A program made the position numbers and the translations under genes. From Cornus controversa (taxonomy: Eukaryota > Streptophyta > Magnoliopsida > Cornales > Cornaceae), in the NCBI GenBank assembly GCA_026545225.1, contig CM048847.1:7992501-8056500 (forward strand): a stretch of 64,000 bases of DNA, read 5' to 3'. The notes below the pieces were generated by a model. The model ran no database searches, was not told where the DNA came from, and saw nothing but the letters and a program-made list of their open reading frames with translations. Position 1 is the stretch's first letter. Every line of letters starts with the position of its first letter. Below, piece after piece: positions 48,468 through 60,774 of this stretch.

Positions 48468-49746
48468 CACTCTCCTGCCAAATGCCCACTGTCCAAGCCG
48501 TGAGCTCCACCCATGCTCACCCACCATCAACCGAACCAAGAAGAAGGCCACAACCCAGCCACCATGAAAACCCACCAGGATCGGACCCAAAATTGAGCCA
48601 AACCACAGCCAACCCAAACACAACCCACCGCCGAGCCTCTGTCGGTCGTCGATCGGAGCTCCAAGTCGGACCACCATACACGGCCGAGCAAGCCATACGA
48701 CCGAGCTCAGTCGAGTCCCATCGGCGTCCGAACCCTCGGCCGAACCAGCGAACCCAGTCCATGCGCATCTCCTCCAACCCGCGAGCTCCACCGCCGGAGG
48801 GACCCATCGGCGACGCCTCTGCCGGAGACGGCTCCCGCTGCCGCTGCTGGGGCCGCCGGGACCGACCCCATCCGCCGCCGTCGCGGCCTCCCTCTCTCTT
48901 TCCCCCGATCTCTTCCTCGGCTTCTCTCTCTCTCTCCCCGATCTCCTTTTTCTCTTCTTTTCTTTTCTTTTCTTTTTTTTTCTTTTTCCTTTTCTTTTCT
49001 TCTTTTCTTTCTCTCTTTTCTTCCTCTCTTCAGCCGAGACCACTAAGGTGGTCTTCCCTTTGGTTGACCACTTTTGGTCCACACATTATACATATATATA
49101 TTATATACACATATGATATACCACACCCTACACCAAATACATGTATTCCATGTATTTTCCCATACTAACTTATATAATTATAAAAGTCCCTCTTTACTTG
49201 TCTATAATTACATATAGACCCACCATGTGAATATATATATATTCCTATATATATATATCTATATCCTCCAACTTCATATATATATATATATATATATATA
49301 ACATATTTTCGAATTTTAATTTATTCAAAAAAAAATCGGTCCGGTCCAAAATCGCCCGGAACCGGTCAAAATATTCCGGTCCTTACATTATACCTGCTTT
49401 AAAATGCATATGGACACTTCTGGGCACGTGTCCCCCCAGCATTTATATCTAACAATAAAAATGGACACTTCTGGGCACGTGTCCCCCCAGCATTTCTACA
49501 ACATGCACAATATAATAAAAAATATACATGTCTCAATACTTGAATGTCCGTATTATATACGTACATCACATGAATAAAATACAACTGAAGGAACTGAATC
49601 TACATAATCGCTCCATACATTTAATTCCAAATGTAATACGTCTATCTATCCATTATCCTAGACATACATCAGATTCTAAGGAATCTAGACACTACCTCTG
49701 CAACCGGTGCTATCAGTCCCCTAACTAACTCCGTAATCAGCGATAC

Positions 49747-51828
49747 CTGCAAAACCTGGGAGGGGGTGAGCTCAAAGGCCCAACAAGGTATGTAGAACCA
49801 TACTATCACCGCTGCAGCAGGTCGATCCTCACATATTCTCAAAAATATACATGCACTTAAATATATCACAATATTTAAGACCATGCTCCTCCTAGCATGC
49901 ATGAACCAACAATGTATATGGCTACTCTAGCACATATAAACATACAAAATCCACTATACATGATTTTAGAAATCTTTTTTAACCTGCTTGAAAGTAGTAA
50001 ACATTCAGCACCAATATGTAGATAGAACATATATGTCAACACATTTACGTAAATGATTCAAATCAATCACCACGTCTCCTACTCAACAAGTAGCACATCT
50101 CAAATGCAATATAGATGCATTTAAACAGTATAACATGCTTCACAAGTAAGTACGCAAGCATAAAGATGTACATCCTCCCTCGGGTCTCACCCGATACCCT
50201 AACATGATTTTTACCAACCATGTGACCTGGGGCGCCTCCCACAACCATCTCACGACCTTGACCTACTCCGCCAACGTCATACTTTCGGGGCAATATTTTG
50301 GTTTGCCCATTGGTGATTAGACCATATCAGCACCGTCACCAATTACTTGTTTCCTCAAGGTGATTAGACCATATCAGCACCGTCACCGAGTATTAGGTGG
50401 CTCAAAGTGGTTAGACCATATCAGCACCGCCACTGAGCTTATTTTGACTCAAGATGATTAGACCATATCAGCACCGTCACCGAGTCTTAGATGGTTCAAG
50501 GTGGTTAGACCATATCAGCACCGCCATCGAGTATTTAGCTACTCCAGGGTGGATAAACCACATTCACGGAGTATTTACCTACTCCAAGGTGACGTAACCG
50601 CTCCAACGCCCTCACCGTGACCGTGTATTGACCTACTCTGGGTGATTTGCCCACTTTATGACCACAACCATACCCAAGTATTGACCTACTCTAGGTAATT
50701 CAACCACACTTCCCCATTTCCTGACAACGACCCCATACATGCATTTCAAACACATTATAACCAAACATTCAATGTTCATGCCTCACAATGCCTAAGCTAG
50801 TTAAAAGTACATAGCATGCATTTCATCTCCACATAAACCCACATATAACCACATATGTGTCATTTCCCTCCCACATATGCAATATGGATGTATATCTACG
50901 TAGTATAATATTTTCATGCATCAACCCATGCTTATGAATACTAAAAAGAAGTATTTAGCATGCTTCTCATCACATTCCAACACATATAGCACATACATGT
51001 TCAAAACCTGCATAACACCTCACATGTGCAAAACACTTCAACTTTAGCACGTTTTTATCATGCTATAACCAATGCATACATTCGATATATGAATACAGTA
51101 TGCATTTAACTCACATAAGCCCACATATAATCACGTATATGTCACATCCTGCATATCGTCACATATGCATGTATACTAGCATAAATACAATCATGCTTCC
51201 ACTCAAGACATGCATTTACTACAAGTAACTAGCATGCTTTCCATTCACAACATATATAACCACATATATATTCCGTCACCATACATGTATTAAGAACATA
51301 TAGAACAACTAGCATATTATAATCATGCTTTGCAAATGCCCGCCAAAAGTTATATTCATACTTAGCATGCATTTCTACCACTGCAACCATATATATAATC
51401 ACATATATATACTGAACATCATGCATAAGAGCCATATATGCATACAAGACAACACATAGCTAAACAGGTATTATTTAGCATGCATATCACAATGCAAGGA
51501 AGCATTTAAATTTAAACATGCTTTCGCGTCCCAAACCCACATATATATACACACATATACATATATTTTCACTCACATCCCACGTATACACAATGTCCAC
51601 CTCTATACATATATATATGCACACATATATGTATATATATACACACATATACATATATTTTCACTCACATCCCACGTATACACAATGTCCACCTCTATAC
51701 ATATATATATGCACACATATATGCATATATATACACAACCGCCACATATGATTAAATTAAGAGCATATGAAAATTAATCAATATACTTAAAGTATATACG
51801 TAGGAGATAGAGGCAAGAATCAACTTGC
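49747..51828 (-). other. Predicted intron-like segment in the old solo LTR
   Basis: Donor-like CCTAAG|GCAAGT at 51828 and acceptor-like AGGTTTTGCAG ending at 49747. Both signals survive although the surrounding LTR has diverged clearly from A-C. Confidence 0.45.
50316..50550. repeat. 47-bp tandem repeat, five units
   Basis: TTAGACCATATCAGCACCG recurs at 50316, 50363, 50410, 50457 and 50504 (start of the shared block), an exact 47-bp period. Middle parts vary (CACCGAG, CACTGAG). It replaces most of the eight-unit hairpin array found at this position in LTRs A-C. A few old-type units remain at 50550-50703. Confidence 0.9.
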
Positions 51829-53596
51829 CTTAGGTCCAGCTTTCGCTAAGTCTGCGCGGGCAAAGCGGCCTATCTCCATGCTCAATCCGGTCTTGTGTCA
51901 AAGTCCACACGAACAATCCAACGGACCACTTCATTTCCTTTTTAATTTCCATGCTTGGACCATTTTAAATATGGCAGCCCAATACTCCATCAACGTACCA
52001 TGGCTGAAACGGCCTTCACTCAAGGCCACAAGTCTGAACACCATCAACCGACATCATTGGCACCACCTGTATACACACGGCCAAAAAGAACAGGCTGTCC
52101 AACACAGCCGAGCCCCACCAAGTGAAAACCCAACTCCTCACCACCAGCCGTGACGTCACCCACCTTCTCCGGGAACCCATAAGCGAGCTCCACCATTTCC
52201 ACCTTTCGGTTCCTCTCTATCGTTAACCGAAAACAACCCAAGTTACTGCCGTTAAATGGCAGCCGACCAAGCCATTATCCAAAATCAGTCACCATACCCA
52301 ACTAAACCCACCGTTAACCCAATCTGACCCAACAACCGTGAGCCATCACTGCCGATCTCACCCCTATGGCAGTCCCAATTCATCACCATTGGAGTCACCA
52401 ACTGGGCCCAAACAGTCGTGGAACCAATTTCGCAACAGCTCACTACCACCAAGCCGTGACCATCATTGCCCAACCGCCACCACTCACCACCGTGATCACC
52501 TTCAAGCCTTGGCAAAAGCAACCACCACCAAACCCAGAAGAGAGCACCCGGACTGTCCCCAAAATTTGGACCCGAATCAACTCACCGTAACAGATCTACC
52601 AGCCGAAGCCCCCAATCGGACCACCAGCCACTGTAGTCGTACCAGTCACGGCTCAATCACCACCAGCCCCACCTCCGTGAGCCAAAACCCCTACCGGAGA
52701 TGACCACCGCCGCCGTGAACCGAGACCATCACCAACGGACCCAGAAACCCCGGCCAAACAAACCCCCGTCGCTGCTATCCACCCGCAAGCCATCCACTGT
52801 CGAAGGGACCCATCAGCGACACCACCTCAGCCACCGCGAACAGCCAGCAGCCACGGCCACCGCAAACGCCGGGATCGACGGCTTCTCCTTCCCCTTCGGT
52901 CTCTCTCTCGATCTCCTGATCTCTCCCTCTCTCTTCTCGATTTTCTCTCTCTCCCCGATTTCTCTTTTTCTTTTCTTTTCTTTCTTTTCTTCTTTTCCTT
53001 TTCTTTTCTTTTCTTTCTTTTCTTCTATTTCTTCTCTTCGGCTGACCACACATGTGGTCTTCCTTCTCTTCATTTTGGTCCACATCTTTTTACTACTTAT
53101 CCTCCTCCACATATATATATATATACATTATTTATATATATATACATAACATCACACAATACATGTATTCACATGTATTTTCCCACACTTACTTATATAA
53201 ATATAAAGGTCCCTCTTTACTTATCTATAATGACATATAGACCCACCATGTGCATATATATATATATATATATATATACACACTCTCATCATGTAACAAA
53301 ATATATACATATTCCCATATATATATATAACTATATCCTCCATCTTCATATATATATATATATATATATATAATTTCATATATATATATATAATCTTTTT
53401 GAATTTTAATTTATTCAAAAAAAAATCGGTCCGGTCCAAGATCGCCCGGAACTGGTCAAAATTATTCCGGTCCTTACAGGGTCTCATGCCATAAGCCGGC
53501 ATGGATAGCTATAAAATGTACAATATCCAAAAGATAGCAAAATGCTACAAGAGTCCCACTTGGACACTCAAATCCCATCTGCAATCGGTGCTTGAT

Positions 53597-54771
53597 CTGT
53601 AAAAGAGTTTAGAATAAAGGGGTGAGCACCACGGCGGCTCAATAAAGATACCACAACCCACCTAAGTGCCAACTCAACACCGACCTACATGAATGCATGT
53701 CACTACATTACACATATCAACCAACATACATCATGTTCGTTCACAACAATGCATATATATATAGGAATGCATTAAACACATATCATGCTTCATAATTTAA
53801 AATGAGAGCAATAATCATACACTTGTCTCTTTCTCTCTCGGACTCAACTCGATAACCTAACATGATTCTTGACAACCATGTGACCGAGACACTTCCCACA
53901 TAACTTCAACACTGTCACTGAGTATTTACCTACTCCAACGGTGATTAGACCCCCATCACCGAGAATTTACATCCTCTAGGTGATTTGGCCCCTTTTTGAA
54001 CTCTCACCGAGTATTTTCCTACTCCAAGGTGATTATTCCACTATCACCGAGAATCTACCTCCTCTAGGTGATTAGACCACCATTTGAATTCTCATCGAGT
54101 ATTTACCACTCCAAGGTGATTATTCCACTATCGCCGAGAATTTACCTCCTCGAGGTAATTTACCACTTCACAACCACAACCATAATTGAGTATTGACCTA
54201 CTCTAGGTAATTCAACCACACTTCCCCGTTTCCTCACAACAGCCCCATATATGTATTTCAAACATGTAACAATGATCAAACATATAGAAATTATGCCCCA
54301 TAATGCATAGGCTAATCATAAGAGTGTTTAGCATGCATTTTATTTCCATAACGCCACACATATATTTACCTATACATGTAAAACCTAGCATACTATCCAC
54401 ATATGCTCACAAACTTCACCTAAGCACATTTTAGTCATGCTTCACCGATGCACACATTTTCTATATAAAGATAGCATGCATTTCACTCACTTAACAACAC
54501 ACAATACGTACATGTTCAATATAACACATTTTCACATATGTGTACAAAACCTAGCATATTAGCATACATGCTAATATCTCTCAAACATTCACTCATTTTA
54601 TCATGTATACTACCATACACATATCTATTGCACAATAGAGACCAAGGAGAGTAGAAAAATGCCACATTCCACCACTCTTACCACTCTAAATCATGCAATA
54701 CACACACTTAGCTTTCACCGTTTCACCCGAAACCCTAGAATCGACAAGTAAATGAGAAGGAGAACCCCTAC
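53597..54771 (-). other. Predicted intron-like segment in middle Tekay LTR
   Basis: Minus strand: donor-like TTTTTGAG|GTAGGGGTTC at 54771 and acceptor-like CTCTTTTACAG|ATCAAG ending at 53597 (1175 bp). Confidence 0.45.
53911..54213. repeat. Hairpin array in middle Tekay LTR
   Basis: About seven units related to those of LTRs A-C, for example ATCACC-GAG...CTC-ta-GGTGAT and a last unit with AATT-GAGTA...TACTC...AATT. Some inner arms have changed from GAGTA/TACTC to GAG/CTC. Confidence 0.8.
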
Positions 54772-55373
54772 CTCAAAAATGAAGGCCTTCCAAGCACTTC
54801 TTAAAATCCCAGCAATATTAACCTTACCAAACTGCAACTTTGATCAGTTCAAAGGGAACCCTAGTCGTCCCCTACGTATCTCCCTCATTCGGTGAGTCTT
54901 GAATCCAAGACGAATGAGAGAATGGAGAGCTATGAAGATAGAGAGTTTTAGAGAGAGAAAGAGGCATGAGATCTGGCTGAGAGTCTCAGCCACTGATATT
55001 TAAAATATTTAGGGCGTGCAAAAAGACTAAAACACCTCGGGCCACTAAATGTACCTTCTCGAACTCTATTTGTGATTTGAAAACTCCTACGGACTCGAAA
55101 TCACTTCCTCTACTCTCTAAACATTTCATCTAAGCCATTCCCAAAAAAAATATTTCTGCAAATTTTTTAAATTTTCGGGCCCACTTATCATGGGCCCCGA
55201 TTTGACCAAAAAGTCAAACTTCTCCAAATCTTCCAAAAACTTTCCAAAACCTTTAAAAAACTTCCCAAACATATTCCCTACACTCAAATCATGTTAGACA
55301 CTACTCAAAATGCATTTATGACAATTATTATGCGAAAAATACAAAATCAACCAGAATTGGTCACGGCGCTACA

Positions 55374-56880
55374 ACCTCCCCTCCTTAAAGGAATTTCATC
55401 CTCGAACTTAGAACCATACCTCAAGTAGCAAACAACTCGGGGTATTTTAAGTAGACTTCTTATTCTAGCTCCCACGTAGCCTCCTCGACTCCATGATGTC
55501 TCCGAAAGACTTTAACTAATGGAATGGTCCTCCTCCACCTCAAGATCTATCCAATCTAACACATGTGAAGGATGTGGCTCCTACTTTCTCAACATCAAAA
55601 TGTGAAAAGTATTGTGCACACTTGACAAATGCGGTGGCAATGCCAATCAGTATGCAACCTCGCCAACTCGATCCAATATCTTGAATGGACCAATAAATCG
55701 TGGGGCTAGCTTCCCACTACGCCAAAACCTCATCAAACCCCGTCGTGGTGAGACTTTCAGGAAGACATGGTGCCCCACCTCAAATGCTAAAGGTCTCCAC
55801 CTTTTGTCAGTATAGCTTTTCTGACGACTCTGAGTCGTAAGCAAATGCTGCCGTATGATCTTTATCTTTTCTGTAGTCTCTCGGACTATATCTGGCCCCA
55901 AAGCGACTGTCTCACTGACCTCTATTCAACAAATCGGTGACCTGCAAGGTCTATCGTACAAAGCCTCAAATGGAGCCATCTCAATATTAGCTTGGTAGCT
56001 ATTATTGTATGCAAACTCCACCAATAGAAGGTGATCTTCCCAACTACCTTGAAAATCAAGTGCACATGTTCTAAGCATATCCTCCAAGATCTGAATGGCA
56101 TGCTCTAATTGACCATTTATCTAAGGGTGGAAAGTCATACTGAAATGGAGGTCCGTATCAATTGCAGCCTGAAAACTCTGCCAAAACTGCAATGTGAATC
56201 TCAGATATCTATCAGACACAATGGAAACTGGCACTCTGTGTAGTCTCAAAATTTGATCAATGTATAGCCAACTAAGAGTATCCACAATGTCAGTCACTCG
56301 AATCGAAAGGAAATGAGCCAGTTTGGTCAACCTGTCCACGATGACCCAAACTACATCGTGACTCTTCCTTGTCCTAGGTAACCTAGTCACAAAATCCATA
56401 GTGACGTGCTCCCACTTCTATATTGCAGGTGGTAATGGTTGTAACAAACCTGTCGGCCTCTGATGTTCAGCCTTCACTTGTTGATAAGTGAGACACCTCG
56501 CCACAAACCGTGCGATGTCCTTTTTCATGCCCTTTCACCAATACTATCTACGAAGATTGTGGTACATCTTGGTACCACCGGGATGTACAGCAAGTCTGGA
56601 GCTATAAAACTCCCTCAGAACCTCATCCCTACAAGTTAACGGAACAACCATTCTGCCTTTAAACATCAGACTTTCGTTTAAATGGATAACCCAATCCTCC
56701 ACTTCTTCGCCACTCGCAATTCGAGTGCGAATGCTCCCTAATTCACCACCGTGCCTCTGCTCCTTAACCACCCTACTCACTAGAGTTGGTTGCGTTATGA
56801 GTGTGAACAATATGGCATGTCCACCACTCTCACCATGCACAATCCCATTTTTGAGATGTCTTCCATTATCTTTCACTCAC
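55374..56880 (-). pseudogene. Second Tekay-type integrase with chromodomain side, fossil
   Basis: The polypurine tract (plus strand ACCTCCCCTCCTT, 55374-55386) adjoins the LTR. Minus-strand text includes integrase C-terminal RPLAFEVGHHVFLKVSPRRG and RFIGPFKILDRVGEVAY, core text MDFVTRLPRTRKSHDVVWVI, and zinc-finger-side text LAVHPGGTKMYHNLRR. All of these are Tekay/Del-like. The copy is broken (at least six breaks over the whole remnant). Confidence 0.87.
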
Positions 56881-57960
56881 AGATAGAAATACTAGCCAAA
56901 GTGACATCTGATTTCCTACTTAATGCATCGGCAACCACATTAGCCTTTCCCAAGTGATACTGAAGATCAAAGTTATAGTCTTCCATGTATTCAACCCATT
57001 TCATCTGTCTCATATTCAAGTTATTTTGTGTAAAAAGGTACTTCAAACTCTTATGATTGGAGAATACCCCAAACTTCTATCTGTAGAGATAATGCCTCCA
57101 CGTTCTCCAAGCAAAAATTACCGCCACTAACTCCAAGTCATGAGTCGGGTAATTTTGCTCGTGGATCTTCAACTGTCGGGAACCATATGTACAACCCTCT
57201 CGGTCTGTATAAACACACATCCCAACCCATCTTGTGAAGCATCACAATAGATGACATAACCCAAACTACGCTCGAGAATAATCAAAATTGGAGCACTAGT
57301 CAATCTACGCTTTAATTTCGTAAATGAATGCTCACAAGCATCATTCCACTCAAACTTAACTCATTTACGAGTAAGCTTGGTCATCGGTGCCGCTAACTTT
57401 GAAAAGTCCTCCACGAAACGCTGGTAATATCCTACCAATCCCAAGAAGCTACGTGTCTCGAATACATTTTTAGGCCTCTCCCAATTCATTACCACTTTAA
57501 TCTTAGAAGGGTCTACAGATACTCCTTCCGACACTACGTGTCCTAGGAACTTCAACTCTATTAGCCAAAATTTGCATTTTTTGAACTTGCCATATAACCG
57601 GTGCTCTCTCAATGTCTGCAACACTGTCCTCAAGTGGATCTCATGCTCCTCCATAGAAGAAGAATACACAAGAATGTCGTCCACGAAGACCACCACAAAC
57701 CTATCCAAGTACACCCTGAATATCCAGTTCATCAAATCCATGAATGTTGTCAGTGCGTTCGTCAGTCCAAATGGCATTACCAGAAACTCATAGTGGTCAT
57801 ACCTAGTCCGAAAAGTTGTCTTCAAAATATTCTCTTCCCTTACCCTTATATATCCTTAGTAAAGGATACTTGTTCTTAATTGTTACCTAGTTCAACTTAC
57901 GATAGTCTATGCATAACCGTAAAGATCTGTCCTTTTTAGCAAAAGGACTAGAGCTCCCCA
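56881..57960 (-). pseudogene. Second Tekay-type reverse transcriptase and RNase H, fossil
   Basis: A 154-codon frame (57361-57825) holds [40 protein letters not shown] (the catalytic-loop block), [20 protein letters not shown] and [20 protein letters not shown]. RNase H-like text continues to its left. The domain order matches the left-hand Tekay remnant. Confidence 0.9.
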
Positions 57961-58559
57961 AGGTGATGTACTAGGTGGTACAACTCTCTTATCCAATAAT
58001 TCTTGCAACTGATCTTTCAACTCCTTTAACTTTGTTGGTGTCATCTGGTACGGTGCTATAGAGATAGACGCGGTAACCGGAGCAAGATCAATGCTAAATA
58101 CCACATCTCTCATTGGAGGCAACTCTGTTAAGTCCCTTGAAAATACATCCAAAAACTCACTAACCATCGATGGAAATCCTTCACTAGTCACAATCTCATC
58201 TTCCTCGGCTAATAAGCTAGCTAAGAAATATCCAACCCTATCCCATACACCGAAACTAAGCAAAGACAGAATGTAGAAATCATCCCACTCTCCCACAAAG
58301 TAAAAGCAATCACCCTCAGGTGTGCACACCATCACTGTCCTACGGAGACGATCAATCATGGCTCTAAATGTAGATATCCAATCCATACCTAGAATGACAT
58401 GAAAAGTGGTCATGTCTAGTAACACAACACTAATTGATGCCAGCAACCTTGAACTCACAAAACTGACACACTCTATCCTGGTAACCTTACCCCCAACTGG
58501 TGTATCAATGGACAATGGTGACTCCAGTGATGACACTCTCAACCCCAAGGCACAACAAA
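57961..58559 (-). pseudogene. Second Tekay-type protease part, fossil
   Basis: Protease C-terminal text VILGMDWISTFRAMIDRLRR and the linker to reverse transcriptase (ELPPMRDVVFSIDLAP, then [13 protein letters not shown]). Sequence beyond about 58560 is LTR-like, so little of the N-terminal side and no Gag is recognisable. Confidence 0.8.
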
Positions 58560-58837
58560 TGCAACATGCTTTTATATGTCAATTAAATATAATTCGAAAA
58601 CATGCTTCTATATCCATGGTTCTCAATTCCTCAGCACTTCAAGTTAAAGGGAGCAATTATATAACTCCATATTCATTCTTATAATCTAGTCCTTGCTCGA
58701 AATTACATATCATTAAAATGTTTCAACATGCCACAAGCCGGCATCAATAGCAATATATGTAATCCTCAAAATACATCAAAAATACCACCAAGTACTCCAC
58801 ATGGCCACTCAAGATCTATCTACCACTGGTGCCTTAT

Positions 58838-59783
58838 CTGTAAAGGGGTTTGGGGGAGAGGCGTGAGCAAAACAACTTGTTCAGTAGGAATGCCCCAACA
58901 CACTTAGGCATCGACCCGATGCAGACATACATAATATGCAATCATGATGTCACTACACTACATAGCATATTCAACGCTCTAATGTCAAATTAAAGCAAAT
59001 GCAATTCAAGATGTATGCATTTAATCTATTCACCATGCTTAACAGTTAAACACAGAAGCATCTCAATAATTATACATTTTTCAATCATAATCTGATACAT
59101 AAATATGATTGGTCAACTCCGACGATCATATGGTGTTGGACAACTTCGACGACACCCGTATGATTTGGACAACTCCAAAGAATCATACATTCCCTGTAAT
59201 ATATTGGTCTTTCCATTGTGAGCAAACAACTCCGACGGTTATAAGATTTTGGACAACTTCGATTTATAGGTATTAGCCTTAGTATGATTGGGTAACTCCG
59301 ATGATCATATGTTAGTGGATAATTATACCACTTCCATAACATGGTTGGACAACTCCGAACCCTATGTATGGTTCACTTGGACAATCCTTCGATATATACA
59401 TCTATACATGCATAATATACCATATAGCGTACTTTTCATGCTCTTCAACATCCATTCATGCTTTATTTTAATTCTAGCATGCATTATATCTATATAATTC
59501 CGTATATAATCACATACATGCTCATAACCATGCATACATTTCATATATGCATATAATTCATTATGCCTCAAAATATACATGCATTACTATACATTCAACA
59601 TGTATATTCCACATTCATTATATATCACAATATGAATAAAATAAACATGTATAAATCATAGGGAATAGAAGAGCATAACACATAACCCTATCACTCTCCC
59701 ACACATGCCAAACTCAAGTCAACCATTCCCAAACTCACCAAAACCCTAGGAATCGATGAATAAAAAGTAAGAAACACCCCTAC
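58838..59783 (-). other. Predicted intron-like segment in right Tekay LTR
   Basis: Minus strand: donor-like GGTCGAG|GTAGGGGTG at 59783 and acceptor-like ACCCCTTTACAG|ATAAGG ending at 58838 (946 bp). Confidence 0.45.
59095..59366. repeat. Hairpin array with GGACAACTCCGA loops
   Basis: About eight units built around a shared loop word (TTGGACAACTCCGA and variants). Arms differ but pair: ATATGAT/ATCATAT, GTGTTG/CGACAC (one mismatch), GTATGATT/AATCATAC, GGTT/AACC. Unrelated in sequence to the CACCGAGTA array but at the same place in the LTR. Confidence 0.8.
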
Positions 59784-60316
59784 CTCGACCCGTAGAGCAA
59801 GTTTTCCTTCTTCAAGAATTTTTAAATCCAAGCTCTAGGGTTCCAAAATGAAGAAAGAAGGAGAAGAGATGAAGAGAGGGGAGAGAGGAGGTATGGCTAG
59901 TTGTTCTTGAAATTTACAAATGGATGTAAGTCTGAGCCATATATATTTATAATATCTAGGGCATAAAATGACTAAAATGCCTCCGGGCCACTTAACGTAC
60001 CCTCTCAATCTCCCTTTTTTATTTCGAAAGTGGCTACAGCTCCAAAATCACTTCCTTAACACTTTTTAACATTTCATTTGGTCTAAAATCAAAAATAAAT
60101 ATTTTCTAAAAAAATTTCACATTTCCGGGCCCACTCGCCCCGCTAACCTAAAATTCTCAAATTTCACCAAATGCTCCCAAAACTTTTCTGAACCTCTAAA
60201 CAAGTTTTCAAACATGTTTTTCACATTTAAAACATGCAAAACATCATTTAAAATCCATTTATGATGAAAATGATGAATAACAAGAAAACTGGTCAAAATT
60301 GGACCCGGTTTCTACA

Positions 60317-60709
60317 ATTCAATCATGAGATTAAGTCTTGAAGCAATGGTTCAGTCATGTAAAGGTTTATCCTAGAGTCAAATTCCCAATGTGGTTTAAT
60401 CACATGATGAAATTGAAGATGCACATGAGATTAGAGATGAAAAATCAATAGGGTAAATATCCCTAGCACCTCTTGAGGTTTGATTATTGTCATGTGTCTA
60501 CAACTTTGTATAATTTTGTCACCAATACTCCCTGTGGTTTGTGCTGTATATCACATACACCCTCTCCTGCAAAAAGCACATTATGTCAGAGCACTTTTTA
60601 CAATAAAATAACCATATTTCCCTTTGACTTATGACCTAACTCTTTTGAATACTAAATTTACCCATTTAACCCTATGTAATAGACTAAAATAGCCTTTGAG
60701 CATGCCTGT

Positions 60710-60774
<65 letters not shown>

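Larger units (their letters stand above)
31251..49387 (-). mobile_element. Tandem LTR array: LTR-internal-LTR-internal-LTR
   Basis: Three LTRs (31251-35518, 38194-42466, 45142-49387) alternate with two internal regions (35519-38193, 42467-45141). The unit is 6943-6948 bp. The whole 18.1-kb array has one perfect TTATA duplication (31246-31250 and 49388-49392), so it descends from a single insertion. Primer-binding sites and polypurine tracts show minus orientation. No Gag or Pol is recognisable. Long LTRs with a short non-coding internal region fit the LARD class, non-autonomous elements served by a Ty3 relative. Copies differ at only a few sites, so the expansion is recent. Confidence 0.93.
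45142..49387 (-). mobile_element. LTR C of the tandem array (right, 5' end)
   Basis: 4246 bp. It is shorter than A and B because an AT-rich stretch near 49280-49310 is shorter. It shares alleles with A around 48.6-49.0 kb and with B in its left half. Hairpin array 46254-46610, intron-like segment 45655-47701. Confidence 0.92.
31091..53478 (-). mobile_element. Old solo LTR of the large family, split by the tandem array
   Basis: Own sequence is 31091-31250 plus 49393-53478 (about 4.25 kb), from TGTCACGCCCCGA to CCGGTCCTTACA. Perfect GGGTC duplications flank it (31086-31090 and 53479-53483). It is the same family as LTRs A-C but clearly diverged, so it is older. No internal region belongs to it. 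It carries a 47-bp tandem repeat (50316-50550), an intron-like segment (49747-51828), two GGACAC...GTGTCC hairpins near 49411 and 49462, and a pyrimidine-rich run near 52961-53036. Confidence 0.92.
30524..55373 (-). mobile_element. Tekay-type LTR (middle copy), split by nested LTRs
   Basis: Two pieces, 30524-31090 and 53484-55373, are separated by the solo LTR 31091-53478. The right piece has the CATGCC...GGCATG and GGGGTGAGCACC modules seen at 13.13-13.29 kb and ends GGCGCTACA at 55373. There the polypurine tract of a second Tekay-type pol remnant begins. The left piece carries GATGCATC palindromes like 12.4-12.8 kb. It is thus the 3' LTR of the right-hand pol remnant, and perhaps also the 5' LTR of the left-hand one. 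Confidence 0.75.
58560..60316 (-). mobile_element. Tekay-type LTR, right copy
   Basis: Has the family modules (CATGCCACAAGCCGGCATC at 58730, CTTATCTGTAAAGGGGTTTGG at 58833) and ends GACCCGGTTTCTACA at 60316. It would be the 5' LTR of the second Tekay remnant. It carries its own hairpin array (59095-59366) and an intron-like segment (58838-59783). Confidence 0.75.

Noticed and set aside
53173-53502. Short frames rich in Ile-Tyr and His-Ile-Tyr
   Set aside because: Direct translations of TA/CA microsatellites.
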